A stretch of 64,000 bases of DNA from positions 1 to 64,000 of the forward strand of contig NZ_WSRW01000001.1 of NCBI RefSeq assembly GCF_009770985.1, read 5' to 3'. Every line of letters begins with the position of its first letter. Position 1 is the stretch's first letter. The notes under the pieces were generated by a model, which did not search any database, had not been told where the DNA came from, and saw only the letters and a program-made list of their open reading frames with translations. This document shows positions 10,701-18,359 of this stretch, one piece after another. The translations under genes and the position numbers were made by a program. The stretch comes from Mucilaginibacter lacusdianchii. GTDB lineage: Bacteria; Bacteroidota; Bacteroidia; Sphingobacteriales; Sphingobacteriaceae.

Positions 10701-12282
10701 CAAAGAATTGTTTAAAATAGCTGGATATGTGCTGAGGCTTATCAGATAAGATAGCCAACGGCACATCTGTCCCCATTGAGCCTATCGGCTCTTTTCCATC
10801 AAGGGCCATTGGCTTGATGATGGTATCGATATCCTCGCGGGTATAACCAAACACCTGCTGGTAACGAAATACCGAATCGGGTGTAAGGCTGGCAAAGGCT
10901 AAACGCGGTTCGGCCAGTTCCCCTAACTGAATTTTATAATTTTCGAGCCAGCGGCCGTATGGTTGACGACTGGCTATCTGCATTTTAATTTCTTCGTCGG
11001 TAATAATCTTGCCTTGAACTGTATCAATCAAAAGCATTTTACCCGGCTGTAAACGGCCTTTGGTAATAACAGTGCTTTCATCAATGGTTAACACACCAGC
11101 TTCTGAGGCGGCAATTACACGACCATCATTGGTAACGGCATAACGCAACGGGCGCAAACCATTACGGTCAAGCAAGGCGCCTACCAGCTTACCATCGGTA
11201 AAGGTAATGGCGGCCGGACCATCCCATGGTTCCATTAACGACGCATGATACTCATAAAATGCTCTCTTGATAGGATCCATCTGCTCGTTACCATCCCATG
11301 CCTCCGGAATCAGCATCATCATTACATGCGGTAATGAACGGCCTGAATGCAGCAGAATTTCGACAATATTGTCCAAACAAGCAGAATCAGACTGGTTATT
11401 ATCAATTACCGGTAACAGCATCTCCATCTCTTCGCTGGTGAAGTATGATGATGCCAGTGATTTAACACCAGAGTAGAACCAGTTTAAGTTACCTGTAAGG
11501 GTATTGATTTCACCGTTGTGGGCAATCAGCCTGAAAGGCTGCGCCAGTTTCCATGATGGGAACGTATTGGTAGAAAAACGCGAGTGAATCATGGCAAAGC
11601 CGGATGCAATGCGCAAATCAGACAAATCTGTATAATATTTGCGCAATTGGTAGGTGGTTACCTGACCTTTGTACACAATGGTTTTACACGAAAATGATGT
11701 GAAGTAAAAAAACTCGCCGGCGTTAGGCACCGTTTCGTTCACCGTTTTATTGATGTAACGGCGCAACACATACAGCTTGCGTTCAAAATCTTCGGTGTTG
11801 TTAATATTGGATGGGCGCAGCACAAATACTTGTTCCACATCTGGCTCGGCGGTGCGGGCAGTTTCACCAATTACCGATGCATCAACCGGTACTTTACGAA
11901 AGCCAAGCAGCGTTAAACCCAACTTTTCAATAGCGTTGGTCACAATAGTGCGGCAAGCTTTCTTCAAAGTCCCATCTTTTGGAAAGAATAACATACCTAC
12001 GCCATACTCGCCTGGCATAGGTAAGCTTACTTCCAAATTATTAGAGCATTCTTCCATCAAAAACTCATGTGGTAATTGAATAAGAATACCTGCACCATCT
12101 CCCGACTCGGGGTCGCAACCGCAAGCGCCACGGTGCTCCATGTTTTCCAACATGGTTAGTGCATCATCAATAATTTGGTTTGACTTGTGTCCGTCAATAT
12201 TAGCAATAAACCCGGTTCCGCAAGAATCGTGTTCAAATTCCGGCCTGTAAAGGCCTTGCTGGTTGCATTCAGTTTGATCCAT
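7753..12282 (-). CDS. gltB: Glutamate synthase large subunit
   Basis: An upstream in-frame start would give 1558 residues, but the ATG at 12282 gives 1509, the usual family length. It puts the N-terminal nucleophile Cys21 (in HDSCGTGF) after a short propeptide. Domains in order: class II glutamine amidotransferase (about 21-430), central domain, FMN-binding synthase barrel (about 800-1190, with GGKSNTGEGGED and the Cys cluster CIMMRKCHLNTCPVG for a 3Fe-4S centre), and a C-terminal GXGXG beta-helix with repeated Gly-rich turns. Together with GltD it assimilates ammonia from glutamine. It heads the operon; no riboswitch is evident in the upstream 240 bp. Confidence 0.97.
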   Translation of the reverse strand: MDQTECNQQGLYRPEFEHDSCGTGFIANIDGHKSNQIIDDALTMLENMEHRGACGCDPESGDGAGILIQLPHEFLMEECSNNLEVSLPMPGEYGVGMLFFPKDGTLKKACRTIVTNAIEKLGLTLLGFRKVPVDASVIGETARTAEPDVEQVFVLRPSNINNTEDFERKLYVLRRYINKTVNETVPNAGEFFYFTSFSCKTIVYKGQVTTYQLRKYYTDLSDLRIASGFAMIHSRFSTNTFPSWKLAQPFRLIAHNGEINTLTGNLNWFYSGVKSLASSYFTSEEMEMLLPVIDNNQSDSACLDNIVEILLHSGRSLPHVMMMLIPEAWDGNEQMDPIKRAFYEYHASLMEPWDGPAAITFTDGKLVGALLDRNGLRPLRYAVTNDGRVIAASEAGVLTIDESTVITKGRLQPGKMLLIDTVQGKIITDEEIKMQIASRQPYGRWLENYKIQLGELAEPRLAFASLTPDSVFRYQQVFGYTREDIDTIIKPMALDGKEPIGSMGTDVPLAILSDKPQHISSYFKQFFAQVTNPPIDPIRERLVMSLATFIGNNGNLLDEDKMHCHGVMLKHPILKSHQLERLRSIDTGLFHAKTLQTYFKADGQPGSLEKGIARLCRYAEDAVDDGFEVLILSDRALDSEHTPIPSLLAVSAVHHHLIKKGCRGSVGLVVEAGDVWEVHHFACLLAFGATAINPYLALSTIETVKNDGSLETELDNKKLLKNYVKAVCDGLLKIFSKMGISTLQSYHGSQVFEILGINQEVVNRYFTGAVTRIGGLGLDELAREALTKHKIGFGSSNNEVRLLPDGGIYQWKRRGEQHLFNPQTVHLLQHATRTNDYEVYKTYARLINEQMEKHFTIRGLLDFTHHREAISISEVEPVESIMKRFATGAMSFGSISHEAHSTLAIAMNRIGGKSNTGEGGEDEMRYEKLPNGDSMRSAIKQIASARFGVTINYLTNADELQIKMAQGAKPGEGGQLPGHKVDEWIAKTRHSTPGVGLISPPPHHDIYSIEDLAQLIFDLKNANRAARINVKLVSKAGVGTIAAGVAKAHADVILIAGYDGGTGASPISSIKHAGLPWELGLAEAHQTLVRNKLRSRVILQADGQMKTGRDLVVAALMGAEEWGVATAALVAGGCIMMRKCHLNTCPVGVATQDPELRKLFSGEPEHIVNLFRFLAEDMREIMAELGFRTVNEMVGRVQFLRVRDNIKSWKAKKVDLSGILHPVTNAKGATLYNSEKQDHGMDNIIDWKLLEAAQPALEDRTPVFASFELKNIDRTVGTLLSNEISKKYGSAGLPDNTINFKFKGSAGQSFGAFAAKGIAFELEGEANDYVGKGLSGAQLAIYPAAVATFKSEDNIIIGNVAMYGATSGELFVRGMAGERFAVRNSGATAVVEGIGDHGCEYMTGGRALILGKTGRNFAAGMSGGIAWVYDPSKTFASNCNTEMVDLDPLSTEDEEHIVALLKKHYNLTQSKVAQNLLANWPQAATQFVKVFPKEYKRVLQQNKYQTVSH

Positions 12283-12522
12283 GTGTGTAAACAGATAACT
12301 AGCACCAAAGGTGTAATTACGAATATACTGAATTTGATAAATACATAAAATAGTTGTTAAACTTTTTACGGATTTACAAAATATTAATATTAAATAAACG
12401 TGAATTTTATGATTTTCACAATAAAACAACCGTTCCTATGACTAAAATCTCTATGAAAAGCACAAAATGAATTATCTGGCGCTTTCCGTACCTTTGTACA
12501 CTCAAATACTTTACAACTCAAC

Positions 12523-13014
12523 ATGACAAAGAACAAAGCCGTTTTTTTAGACCGCGACGGCGTATTAAATAAAGAATTAGGTGACTATGTATGCCGCATA
12601 GAGGATTTTACCGTACTGGAGCATAATTTTGAACCCTTGAAAGAACTTCAAGACAGAGGCTACCTATTAATAGTGGCCACTAACCAAGGTGGTTTAGCTA
12701 AAGGATGGTACACGGAAGAGCAACTAGCAAGCATGCATCAGCACTTAAAAGATTTATATGCCCAGCATGGTGTTACTTTTACCGATATATATTACTGCCC
12801 ACACCACCCCAACTTTACCGGCGAATGCGACTGCCGTAAACCCAAGCCAGGCTTATTATTAAGAGGGATAGAACAATACAATATTGATCCGGCGCAGTCT
12901 TACTTTATTGGCGACCGCGAGCGCGACGTTGAGGCAGGCGAAGCTGCCGGTGTAACCGGTATTTTAATTAACAGCGACCAACCCATTAGTGAAATACTTC
13001 ATTTAATTAAGTAG
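12523..13014 (+). CDS. HAD-IIIA phosphatase, GmhB-like (heptose bisphosphate phosphatase family)
   Basis: A 163-residue HAD phosphatase. Motif I is FLDRDGVLN (Asp10 nucleophile, Asp12 acid/base), motif II is VATNQGG, and motif IV is YFIGDRERDVEAG. The zinc loop YYCPHHPNFTGECDCRKPKPG has all four ligands (C-x-H and C-x-C). GmhB enzymes remove the C7 phosphate from D-glycero-manno-heptose 1,7-bisphosphate for LPS core. The nearby glycosyltransferases fit glycan precursor synthesis, but the exact substrate is inferred. It converges on and overlaps by 12 bp the related HAD gene on the other strand. Confidence 0.85.
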   Translation: MTKNKAVFLDRDGVLNKELGDYVCRIEDFTVLEHNFEPLKELQDRGYLLIVATNQGGLAKGWYTEEQLASMHQHLKDLYAQHGVTFTDIYYCPHHPNFTGECDCRKPKPGLLLRGIEQYNIDPAQSYFIGDRERDVEAGEAAGVTGILINSDQPISEILHLIK

Positions 13015-13593
13015 TTGATCATGGAGATGGCCGGGGGCTGCATTTAAGATATATTTTGCAGCTACTAATAAATCTTCACAAGTAAACTCCGGTTCGCGAA
13101 ACTCGTTATCCTTTATCCATTCTGTTTCGCCACCGTTATCTATTAATATGGTCCGGCAACCTGCACGGTTGCCGGCTTCCACATCATGTAAAATATCGCC
13201 TATCATCCAGGATTGTTTCAAGTCTATTTGATGTTCTTGGGCAGCCTGCAAAAGCATACCCGGCATAGGCTTCCTGAAGTTACAGCTTACGTTATAAGGC
13301 TCAACAGTCCCTTCGGGGTGATTAGGGCAATAATAAAATCCATCTAACTGAAGCTGATGCTGAGCAAATAGCTCCTGCAACCGCTGCTCAACAGCCGGTA
13401 ATTCAACCTCGGTAAAATACCCTTTGGCAACGCCCGACTGGTTAGTAACCATAATAAGCATATACCCTTGGGCATGTAACAACTGCAAACCTTCAATTGC
13501 ACCAGGTTTAAGCGTTATTAAATTGGGGTTTACATTATAAGGAACGTCATCGATCACGGTGCCGTCTTTATCTAAAAAGATAGCCTTATTCAT
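13003..13593 (-). CDS. HAD-IIIA phosphatase, GmhB-like, with incomplete zinc loop
   Basis: I set the start at the ATG at 13593 (196 residues). A longer form from 13662 would overlap the upstream glycosyltransferase by 59 bp, and motif I (AIFLDKDGTVI) then sits at the normal N-terminal place. Other HAD motifs are MVTNQSG and WMIGDILHDVEAG. The zinc loop reads YYCPNHPEG...VSCNFRKP: the first Cys-x-His and one Cys remain, but the last Cys of the usual CxC is Phe. It is the last gene of a three-gene operon after two glycosyltransferases, with a 10-bp gap. It is probably a sugar-phosphate phosphatase. Confidence 0.82.
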   Translation of the reverse strand: MNKAIFLDKDGTVIDDVPYNVNPNLITLKPGAIEGLQLLHAQGYMLIMVTNQSGVAKGYFTEVELPAVEQRLQELFAQHQLQLDGFYYCPNHPEGTVEPYNVSCNFRKPMPGMLLQAAQEHQIDLKQSWMIGDILHDVEAGNRAGCRTILIDNGGETEWIKDNEFREPEFTCEDLLVAAKYILNAAPGHLHDQLLN

Positions 13594-13603
13594 ATCATTC
13601 AAT

Positions 13604-14905
13604 TCAGGCTGCTTTCTGTTTAGCTTTAAGAATTTGCTGCTGCAAACCGGCCTTTTCGTCAACGCCTAACATTTTAGTATACAGTTGCCCTATCTTGTCG
13701 GCAACGTGCGCCCAAGTAAAATAGTTATTTACCCGTTTAATAGCGTTTGCGCCCATTTGCGTTAGCAATGCTGGCTGACCAACCAGTTCTTCAATTTTTT
13801 CGGCTAGTTGCTGAGGCTGTTCTGGCGCCACTAAGCTACCGGTTTCACCATCTACAACGGTATATTTTATACCACCAACATTTGAGCCGATAACCGGTGT
13901 GCCACAGGCCATCGCTTCCAGCGGGGTAATACCAAACGGCTCATACCAAGGGGTGCTGATAAAAATATCTGCTGCAGCATAATAAAACTTTAATTGCTCA
14001 CGGGTTTTACGGCCTGTAAACTGAACGGATGCTTCAACACCAAGTTCAGCAGCTATTTGCTGCAAACGGCCAATCTCCGGACACAGAACAGGATCGGGCT
14101 CGTCACAATCGCCCCCAACTACTAAAAGCAAAACCGACTGTTTATCTTTTAGCTTGCTTAACGAACGGATCACATTATCAACTCCTTTGCGTGGCACCAT
14201 ACGGCCCAATTGTAAAATAATGTGCTTATCTGTATTGATTTTTAATATCCGCCGTGCGGTAGCTTTCTCAATCGGATAAAACTCCTGGTCGCTAAAACCA
14301 CATGGAACAATCGTTATTTTATATGAAGGTGCTTTATAATAGTTAATCAAATCGTCTCTATCCTGAGGGCACTCTGCAATAATATAGTCAGCTTGTTGAA
14401 CCACATTCTCCTCTATTTGCAAGCGCTCGGCCGGAAACTTGTCGCTATCGCCCTGATGTATGCGTCGTACATGGCCCAGTGCGTGGAAAGTGATTACAAA
14501 GGGTAATCCTAAAATGCTTTTCAGGTTGGCAGCTACCAAACCCGACATAAAGAAGTTAGCATGGCATAAATCGTACGAAATATTTTCGGCATGCATAAAA
14601 TTGAGCATACTTTGGGTAAACTCAGGCATAAAGTCGAGAATCTCTTCTTTAGGAATAATACTTACCGGGCCAGCTTTGACATGTATAACCCGAACACCGG
14701 GCTGCCAGTTAACCACCTGTGGCATGGCTTCGTTTTCCCAACGGGTAAACACATCAACCGCATAACCTTTTTTTGCCAAAAATTGAGCTACCTGGGCTAC
14801 ATACACGTTTTGGCCGCCGGTGTCCACCCCGCCTAACATGGCCAAAGGCGAAGCGTGCTCACTTATAAACGCAATTTTTGGCTGACTTGACTTCATATTT
14901 TTCAC
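13604..14905 (-). CDS. GT4 family glycosyltransferase
   Basis: A 433-residue GT-B fold enzyme. The N-terminal loop GGVDTGGQNVYVAQ resembles the sucrose-phosphate-synthase/MshA-like group, and the C-terminal nucleotide-sugar domain has the EPFGITPLE (EX7E) motif and GTPVIGSNVGG. An ATG three codons downstream is an alternative start. It lies 38 bp after another glycosyltransferase and 10 bp before a HAD phosphatase, which suggests a small operon for a soluble glycoside or surface polysaccharide. Donor and acceptor are not readable from the sequence. Cytoplasmic; no membrane segments. Confidence 0.9.
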   Translation of the reverse strand: MKNMKSSQPKIAFISEHASPLAMLGGVDTGGQNVYVAQVAQFLAKKGYAVDVFTRWENEAMPQVVNWQPGVRVIHVKAGPVSIIPKEEILDFMPEFTQSMLNFMHAENISYDLCHANFFMSGLVAANLKSILGLPFVITFHALGHVRRIHQGDSDKFPAERLQIEENVVQQADYIIAECPQDRDDLINYYKAPSYKITIVPCGFSDQEFYPIEKATARRILKINTDKHIILQLGRMVPRKGVDNVIRSLSKLKDKQSVLLLVVGGDCDEPDPVLCPEIGRLQQIAAELGVEASVQFTGRKTREQLKFYYAAADIFISTPWYEPFGITPLEAMACGTPVIGSNVGGIKYTVVDGETGSLVAPEQPQQLAEKIEELVGQPALLTQMGANAIKRVNNYFTWAHVADKIGQLYTKMLGVDEKAGLQQQILKAKQKAA

Positions 14906-14943
14906 GGATAGATATAGTATAAGTGATATGGTATGGTTAAGGA

Positions 14944-15915
14944 TTAGGCTATGTATATGGGGCTGGTGTTTTGCGCTGTTACTTTGTTAAACAGCTGCTC
15001 CCAGTCGCGTGTAAATCTTTCAATACTAAAACGGGTTTGTGCCAGTTCTCGTCCTCCGGCACCAATACGGCGGGCAAGGTCGGCATCTTCAATCAACAAA
15101 TTCATTTTATCAATCAAATAATTAACATCGGTATGAATAAAGCCCGAGTGCTCATTATCTATTACGGCTGAAAGTTCGGTGGTAGCCAAACCCACTACTG
15201 GTATACCTTGCATTAAAGCCTCGCAAACGGCTAAACCTAAGCTGGTATAACGGATGGGGTTGAAGAAGAAACGGTATTTAGATACAAACTCTGGCAATTG
15301 CGGATGCAATACTTCGCCTAACCCCAAATCACCGGTACCCATGCCTACCAAGTCAAGCGGCACATGCTCGCGCACTTTCATAAAGATATCCAATCCTAGT
15401 AAACGACCACGGGTAGGCAAATTATTGATAACAACAATACCACGTGGCTTTTCGCCGGTATAAGGCGCATTAGGATTTATCACACCATGTTCTATAACGG
15501 TAGCAGGTGTTTCGCCGCAATCCCACATCAACTTATTAAAATGCGTAACGTGCACCAGTGTAACATCTTTGTCGTTTACCGCGTGCTTGGTATCCGTAGG
15601 ATGTTGCCTTGGCGGATCATGCTCTATATATACCTTAGGCAATGCTTGTTGTTCAGCAGATAAAATTTCATACTGATCGTATAGGTAATTTTGATTGGTT
15701 TGATAAACAATTACATCAAATTCATGATTCTTTACCTCCTCAGCTGGCACTTCGATTACATTTGGCCCAAACGGAAAAGTTTCGCCCCTACCGTAGTAAC
15801 CTTCCGTTTTTTCGGGTTTGGTAGGTATATAAACGTCATAGTTACCCTGTGATAGATAAAATAAATAGCTGCCGTGAATGTGCCACGTAAAAATTTTTAG
15901 TCGCGATTGTGCCAT
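14944..15915 (-). CDS. Glycosyltransferase, GT-B fold
   Basis: A start at 15915 gives 323 residues beginning MAQSRLKIFTWHIHGSYL; the longer form from 15939 adds eight residues without obvious value. The C-terminal half has the family features FFNPIRYTSLGLAVCEALMQ, GIPVVGLATTE and a final amphipathic region, as in GT1/GT4 enzymes. The N-terminal half is divergent, with HDPPRQHPTD and HVTHFNKLMWDCG. It is the first gene of the operon with the GT4 enzyme and the HAD phosphatase downstream. It probably builds the same glycan as its neighbours. Confidence 0.8.
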   Translation of the reverse strand: MAQSRLKIFTWHIHGSYLFYLSQGNYDVYIPTKPEKTEGYYGRGETFPFGPNVIEVPAEEVKNHEFDVIVYQTNQNYLYDQYEILSAEQQALPKVYIEHDPPRQHPTDTKHAVNDKDVTLVHVTHFNKLMWDCGETPATVIEHGVINPNAPYTGEKPRGIVVINNLPTRGRLLGLDIFMKVREHVPLDLVGMGTGDLGLGEVLHPQLPEFVSKYRFFFNPIRYTSLGLAVCEALMQGIPVVGLATTELSAVIDNEHSGFIHTDVNYLIDKMNLLIEDADLARRIGAGGRELAQTRFSIERFTRDWEQLFNKVTAQNTSPIYIA

Positions 15916-16131
15916 AAGTAATGTAGTGTTCTGGCACACATCAACAATTATAACACCAAAGCCGTTTTATACTTGTCAGAAGCGCTTCTGCCAGTTTTTC
16001 AGAAGCGATCCTTAGTACATACTTGTCCAATATAATGTACTAAAGCATTTAATTGATTTGTAACAGTTTTGTTAGCTCATTAAACTTTATCAACATATGT
16101 AAGTTTAAGATGTGAATAACTTACTGATACT

Positions 16132-16416
16132 ATGAAAAAATTTAAATTTTTAGTGATAGGCTTTTTAGCAGCGCTATCATTGTACAGTGCTGAAACCAAT
16201 GCAGCGCCTGTTACTAAGTTAGAACCTCAACAACGTGTTATTGTCAGAACTGGCCCCCGTCATCCTGTGCGCCGCCGGGTAGTACGCCGCCGTTATGTGC
16301 GTCGTAATTATGGCCGCCCGGGTTATTATGCCCGTCCAGGTTTTCGCCGTGGCCCGGCAGTAAGGCATTACAACCACAGAGCCTACCGTCACCACCGTGT
16401 TTACCGCAGATATTAG
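16132..16416 (+). CDS. Small secreted Arg/Tyr/His-rich protein
   Basis: 94 residues: a signal peptide (KKFKFLVIGFLAALSLYS, cleavage near NAAP), then a strongly basic region dominated by RR, YRR and PG motifs (RRRVVRRRYVRRNYGRPGYY). Such low-complexity cationic secreted proteins are common in Bacteroidetes and have no established function. A similar protein is encoded at 17708. A long stable hairpin follows the stop. Confidence 0.65.
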   Translation: MKKFKFLVIGFLAALSLYSAETNAAPVTKLEPQQRVIVRTGPRHPVRRRVVRRRYVRRNYGRPGYYARPGFRRGPAVRHYNHRAYRHHRVYRRY

Positions 16417-16427
16417 TATAATATTGT

Positions 16428-16471
16428 GTATACAAGAAAGGCGTTGCATTGGCAGCGCCTTTCTTGTATAC
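16428..16471. terminator. Long perfect hairpin after the Arg-rich gene
   Basis: A 20-bp inverted repeat with one G-U pair (GTATACAAGAAAGGCGTTGC and its complement) surrounds a 4-base loop ATTG. It starts 12 bp after the stop codon. No T-run follows, so it may end transcription in either direction or stabilise the 3' end. Confidence 0.6.
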
Positions 16472-16942
16472 TAGTAACATGCCGAAGCAAATTTCAATAT
16501 TTTTTAGAACTTGCTACAAAATTATTTAGCCAACTCAATAAACTACATCATCACAAACGGAACAATGTTAAATAGCACAATAACATTTACTTGTTTCATG
16601 CTGATGCTATGCCATGAACTCTCATCAAATGACCACAAGAAAGATATGAAGAAAAGCACTCCTATTAATAAAGTCAGTTCCTGAAAATAACCCGGATTAT
16701 ACTCGGCTACAATTATATCGTATATATTTTGATGTTTAAGTAAAGCTCTGGTTTACAGCTTTAACCGCATCTTTAATATAGTTATTATTCAGCTTTTCAG
16801 CTTAAATATCAAAGCTTTTGATTTGTTAAAAATTGTTTCAAAAAAAAATTAAAAAAGTATTATAAATTATTTTGATTAAATAGATTTTTATACGTTAATT
16901 GCGCTATCAAGCGAGAACGCTTGACGTGTAATATTTAAATTG
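16472..16942. other. AT-rich intergenic region upstream of the RRM gene
   Basis: No convincing gene. On the minus strand about 16543-16757 stays open and would encode two hydrophobic stretches (LTLLIGVLFFISFLWSF and VNVIVLFNIVPFVMM), but no ATG, GTG or TTG start lies before them, so it may be a gene remnant. The last 150 bp are very AT-rich and likely carry the promoter and a long 5' leader of the RNA-binding protein gene. Confidence 0.4.
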
Positions 16943-17326
16943 ATGAACATTTTTGTAGGAAGCCTTCCTTATCGCTTGCAGGAAGCAGATTTAAAAGAAC
17001 TCTTTGAAGCATACGGAGAGGTAAACTCAGTGAAATTAATTATTGACCGTGAAACCGGCAGAAGCAAAGGTTTTGGTTTTGTTGAAATGCCAGACGACGA
17101 AGCAGCACAAAAAGCCATTTCAGGCTTAAATGGTGTTGAAGTAAGCGGCAGAAGCATTGCTGTAAGCCAAGCTGAAGACAGAAAGCCTAGCGGCGGTGGC
17201 GGCAGAAGCGGTGGCTTCGGCGGCGGCGGCAACCGTGGTGGCGGTGGTTTTGGTGGCGGCAACCGCGGCGGCGGTGGCGGTGGTTACCAAAGAGACAACA
17301 ACAGAGGTGGTGGCCGTTGGAACTAA
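16943..17326 (+). CDS. Glycine-rich RRM RNA-binding protein
   Basis: 127 residues from ATG 16943; a TTG one codon earlier is possible. One RRM domain fills residues 1-80 with RNP2 (IFVGSL) and RNP1 (KGFGFVEM). The tail is Gly/Arg-rich, with GGGGRSGGFGGGGNRGGGG-type repeats. This matches the small single-RRM proteins of Bacteroidetes and cyanobacteria that bind single-stranded RNA, often cold-induced. The long AT-rich leader would suit temperature or post-transcriptional control, which is inference. A strong terminator follows. Confidence 0.93.
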   Translation: MNIFVGSLPYRLQEADLKELFEAYGEVNSVKLIIDRETGRSKGFGFVEMPDDEAAQKAISGLNGVEVSGRSIAVSQAEDRKPSGGGGRSGGFGGGGNRGGGGFGGGNRGGGGGGYQRDNNRGGGRWN

Positions 17327-17352
17327 TAACGGTTTAACATAAATCTTTTTTC

Positions 17353-17388
17353 AAAACGCCGGATATAATATATCCGGCGTTTTGCTTT
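17353..17388 (+). terminator. Terminator of the RRM gene
   Basis: A 15-bp stem (AAAACGCCGGATATA and complement) with a very short loop is followed by TTTTGCTTTT, 26 bp after the stop. The remaining 319 bp to the next gene show no further gene or motif I can support. Confidence 0.85.
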
Positions 17389-17707
17389 TATATGAATTTG
17401 CAATTCATTCTATGGTTTTTCACCAATAGACTTGGATACTCATCCTTCATCTGCTAATTGAACACAGTGTTTGCAACACTAAGTTTAAATCAACTATTCT
17501 CCTTTAATCATCAACACTACCAAAAGATCAGGCACTGCTCATCATCATTTTTTTTCATGCACTAACATTATCCCTTTACTACTAATCCCAAGTTTAAAAA
17601 CTGAAGTTGTAAGATTTTTACCTTTTCAATTAAACTTTCAAAAAGAAGCGTTGTCATACCCATACAACAACGATGCAGATGCATCCTAAAACTTAAAACG
17701 AACTACT

Positions 17708-18019
17708 ATGAAACGTATATCTTTTTTAGCAGTATTATTAGTTTCTTTATTTTCACTTAATTCAGCCAAAGCACAAGTTGGTTTGCATGTTGGCTTAAAC
17801 GTAGGTTCTCCGGCTTATTATGAACCTGCCCCTCCTCCGGTTTACTATGCACCAGAGCGTGTTGTAGTTGTACATCATCGCCCTGCTTATTATGGCCGCC
17901 CGGTTATTGTACGCCGCGGATATTATGAACCCCGCCATGTGGTAGTGGTAGATCGTGGTTATTATAGAGGACACGGCCGAGGCCACGCTTACGGCCATCG
18001 TATGTACCGCAGATGGTAA
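17708..18019 (+). CDS. Small secreted Tyr/Pro/His-rich protein
   Basis: 103 residues: a signal peptide (KRISFLAVLLVSLFSLNS, cleavage after AKA), then a low-complexity mature part rich in YY, PP, VVV and RGYY motifs, ending GHAYGHRMYRRW. Composition and layout resemble the gene at 16132, so the two may be distant paralogues or share a role at the cell surface. Function unknown. An intrinsic terminator follows the stop. Confidence 0.7.
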   Translation: MKRISFLAVLLVSLFSLNSAKAQVGLHVGLNVGSPAYYEPAPPPVYYAPERVVVVHHRPAYYGRPVIVRRGYYEPRHVVVVDRGYYRGHGRGHAYGHRMYRRW

Positions 18020-18042
18020 TTGTTATATAAATGTGTTGTACT

Positions 18043-18074
18043 AGCCCTTTAGCGAAAGTTGAAGGGCTTTTTTA
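18043..18074 (+). terminator. Terminator after the Tyr-rich gene, followed by empty spacer
   Basis: The AGCCCTT / AAGGGCT stem is followed by TTTTTT. From 18075 to 18359 the DNA is AT-rich with no supported gene; it must contain the promoter of the M16 peptidase gene. Confidence 0.8.
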
Positions 18075-18359
18075 TTTAACATTCTTTTCATTATTCTGTA
18101 ACAAACAATCGGCCCGAGCATCTAACCAATAAAGCAGGCACTAAACCTGTAATGATATATGCCAAATTCGGTTCTTCTCTTTTATAACGATACACATAGT
18201 ATTATTAGATCTAAACTACTGGATCTGCTATTAGTGTAAAACCTGATATTGGCTGTAACCATTAATTATTGCTACTTTTTGAATTTTTTTCCAAACGAAC
18301 TATTTAGTTTCAACAAATCAATTTATATTAGAATACAAAAACTTTAATCACAAACATTA

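Noticed and set aside
12283..12522. Riboswitch upstream of gltB
   Set aside because: No conserved riboswitch core or terminator-antiterminator pair could be recognised; the region is simply AT-rich.
16543..16757. Open minus-strand frame with two hydrophobic stretches
   Set aside because: No ATG, GTG or TTG start before the hydrophobic part; kept only as a note on a possible remnant.
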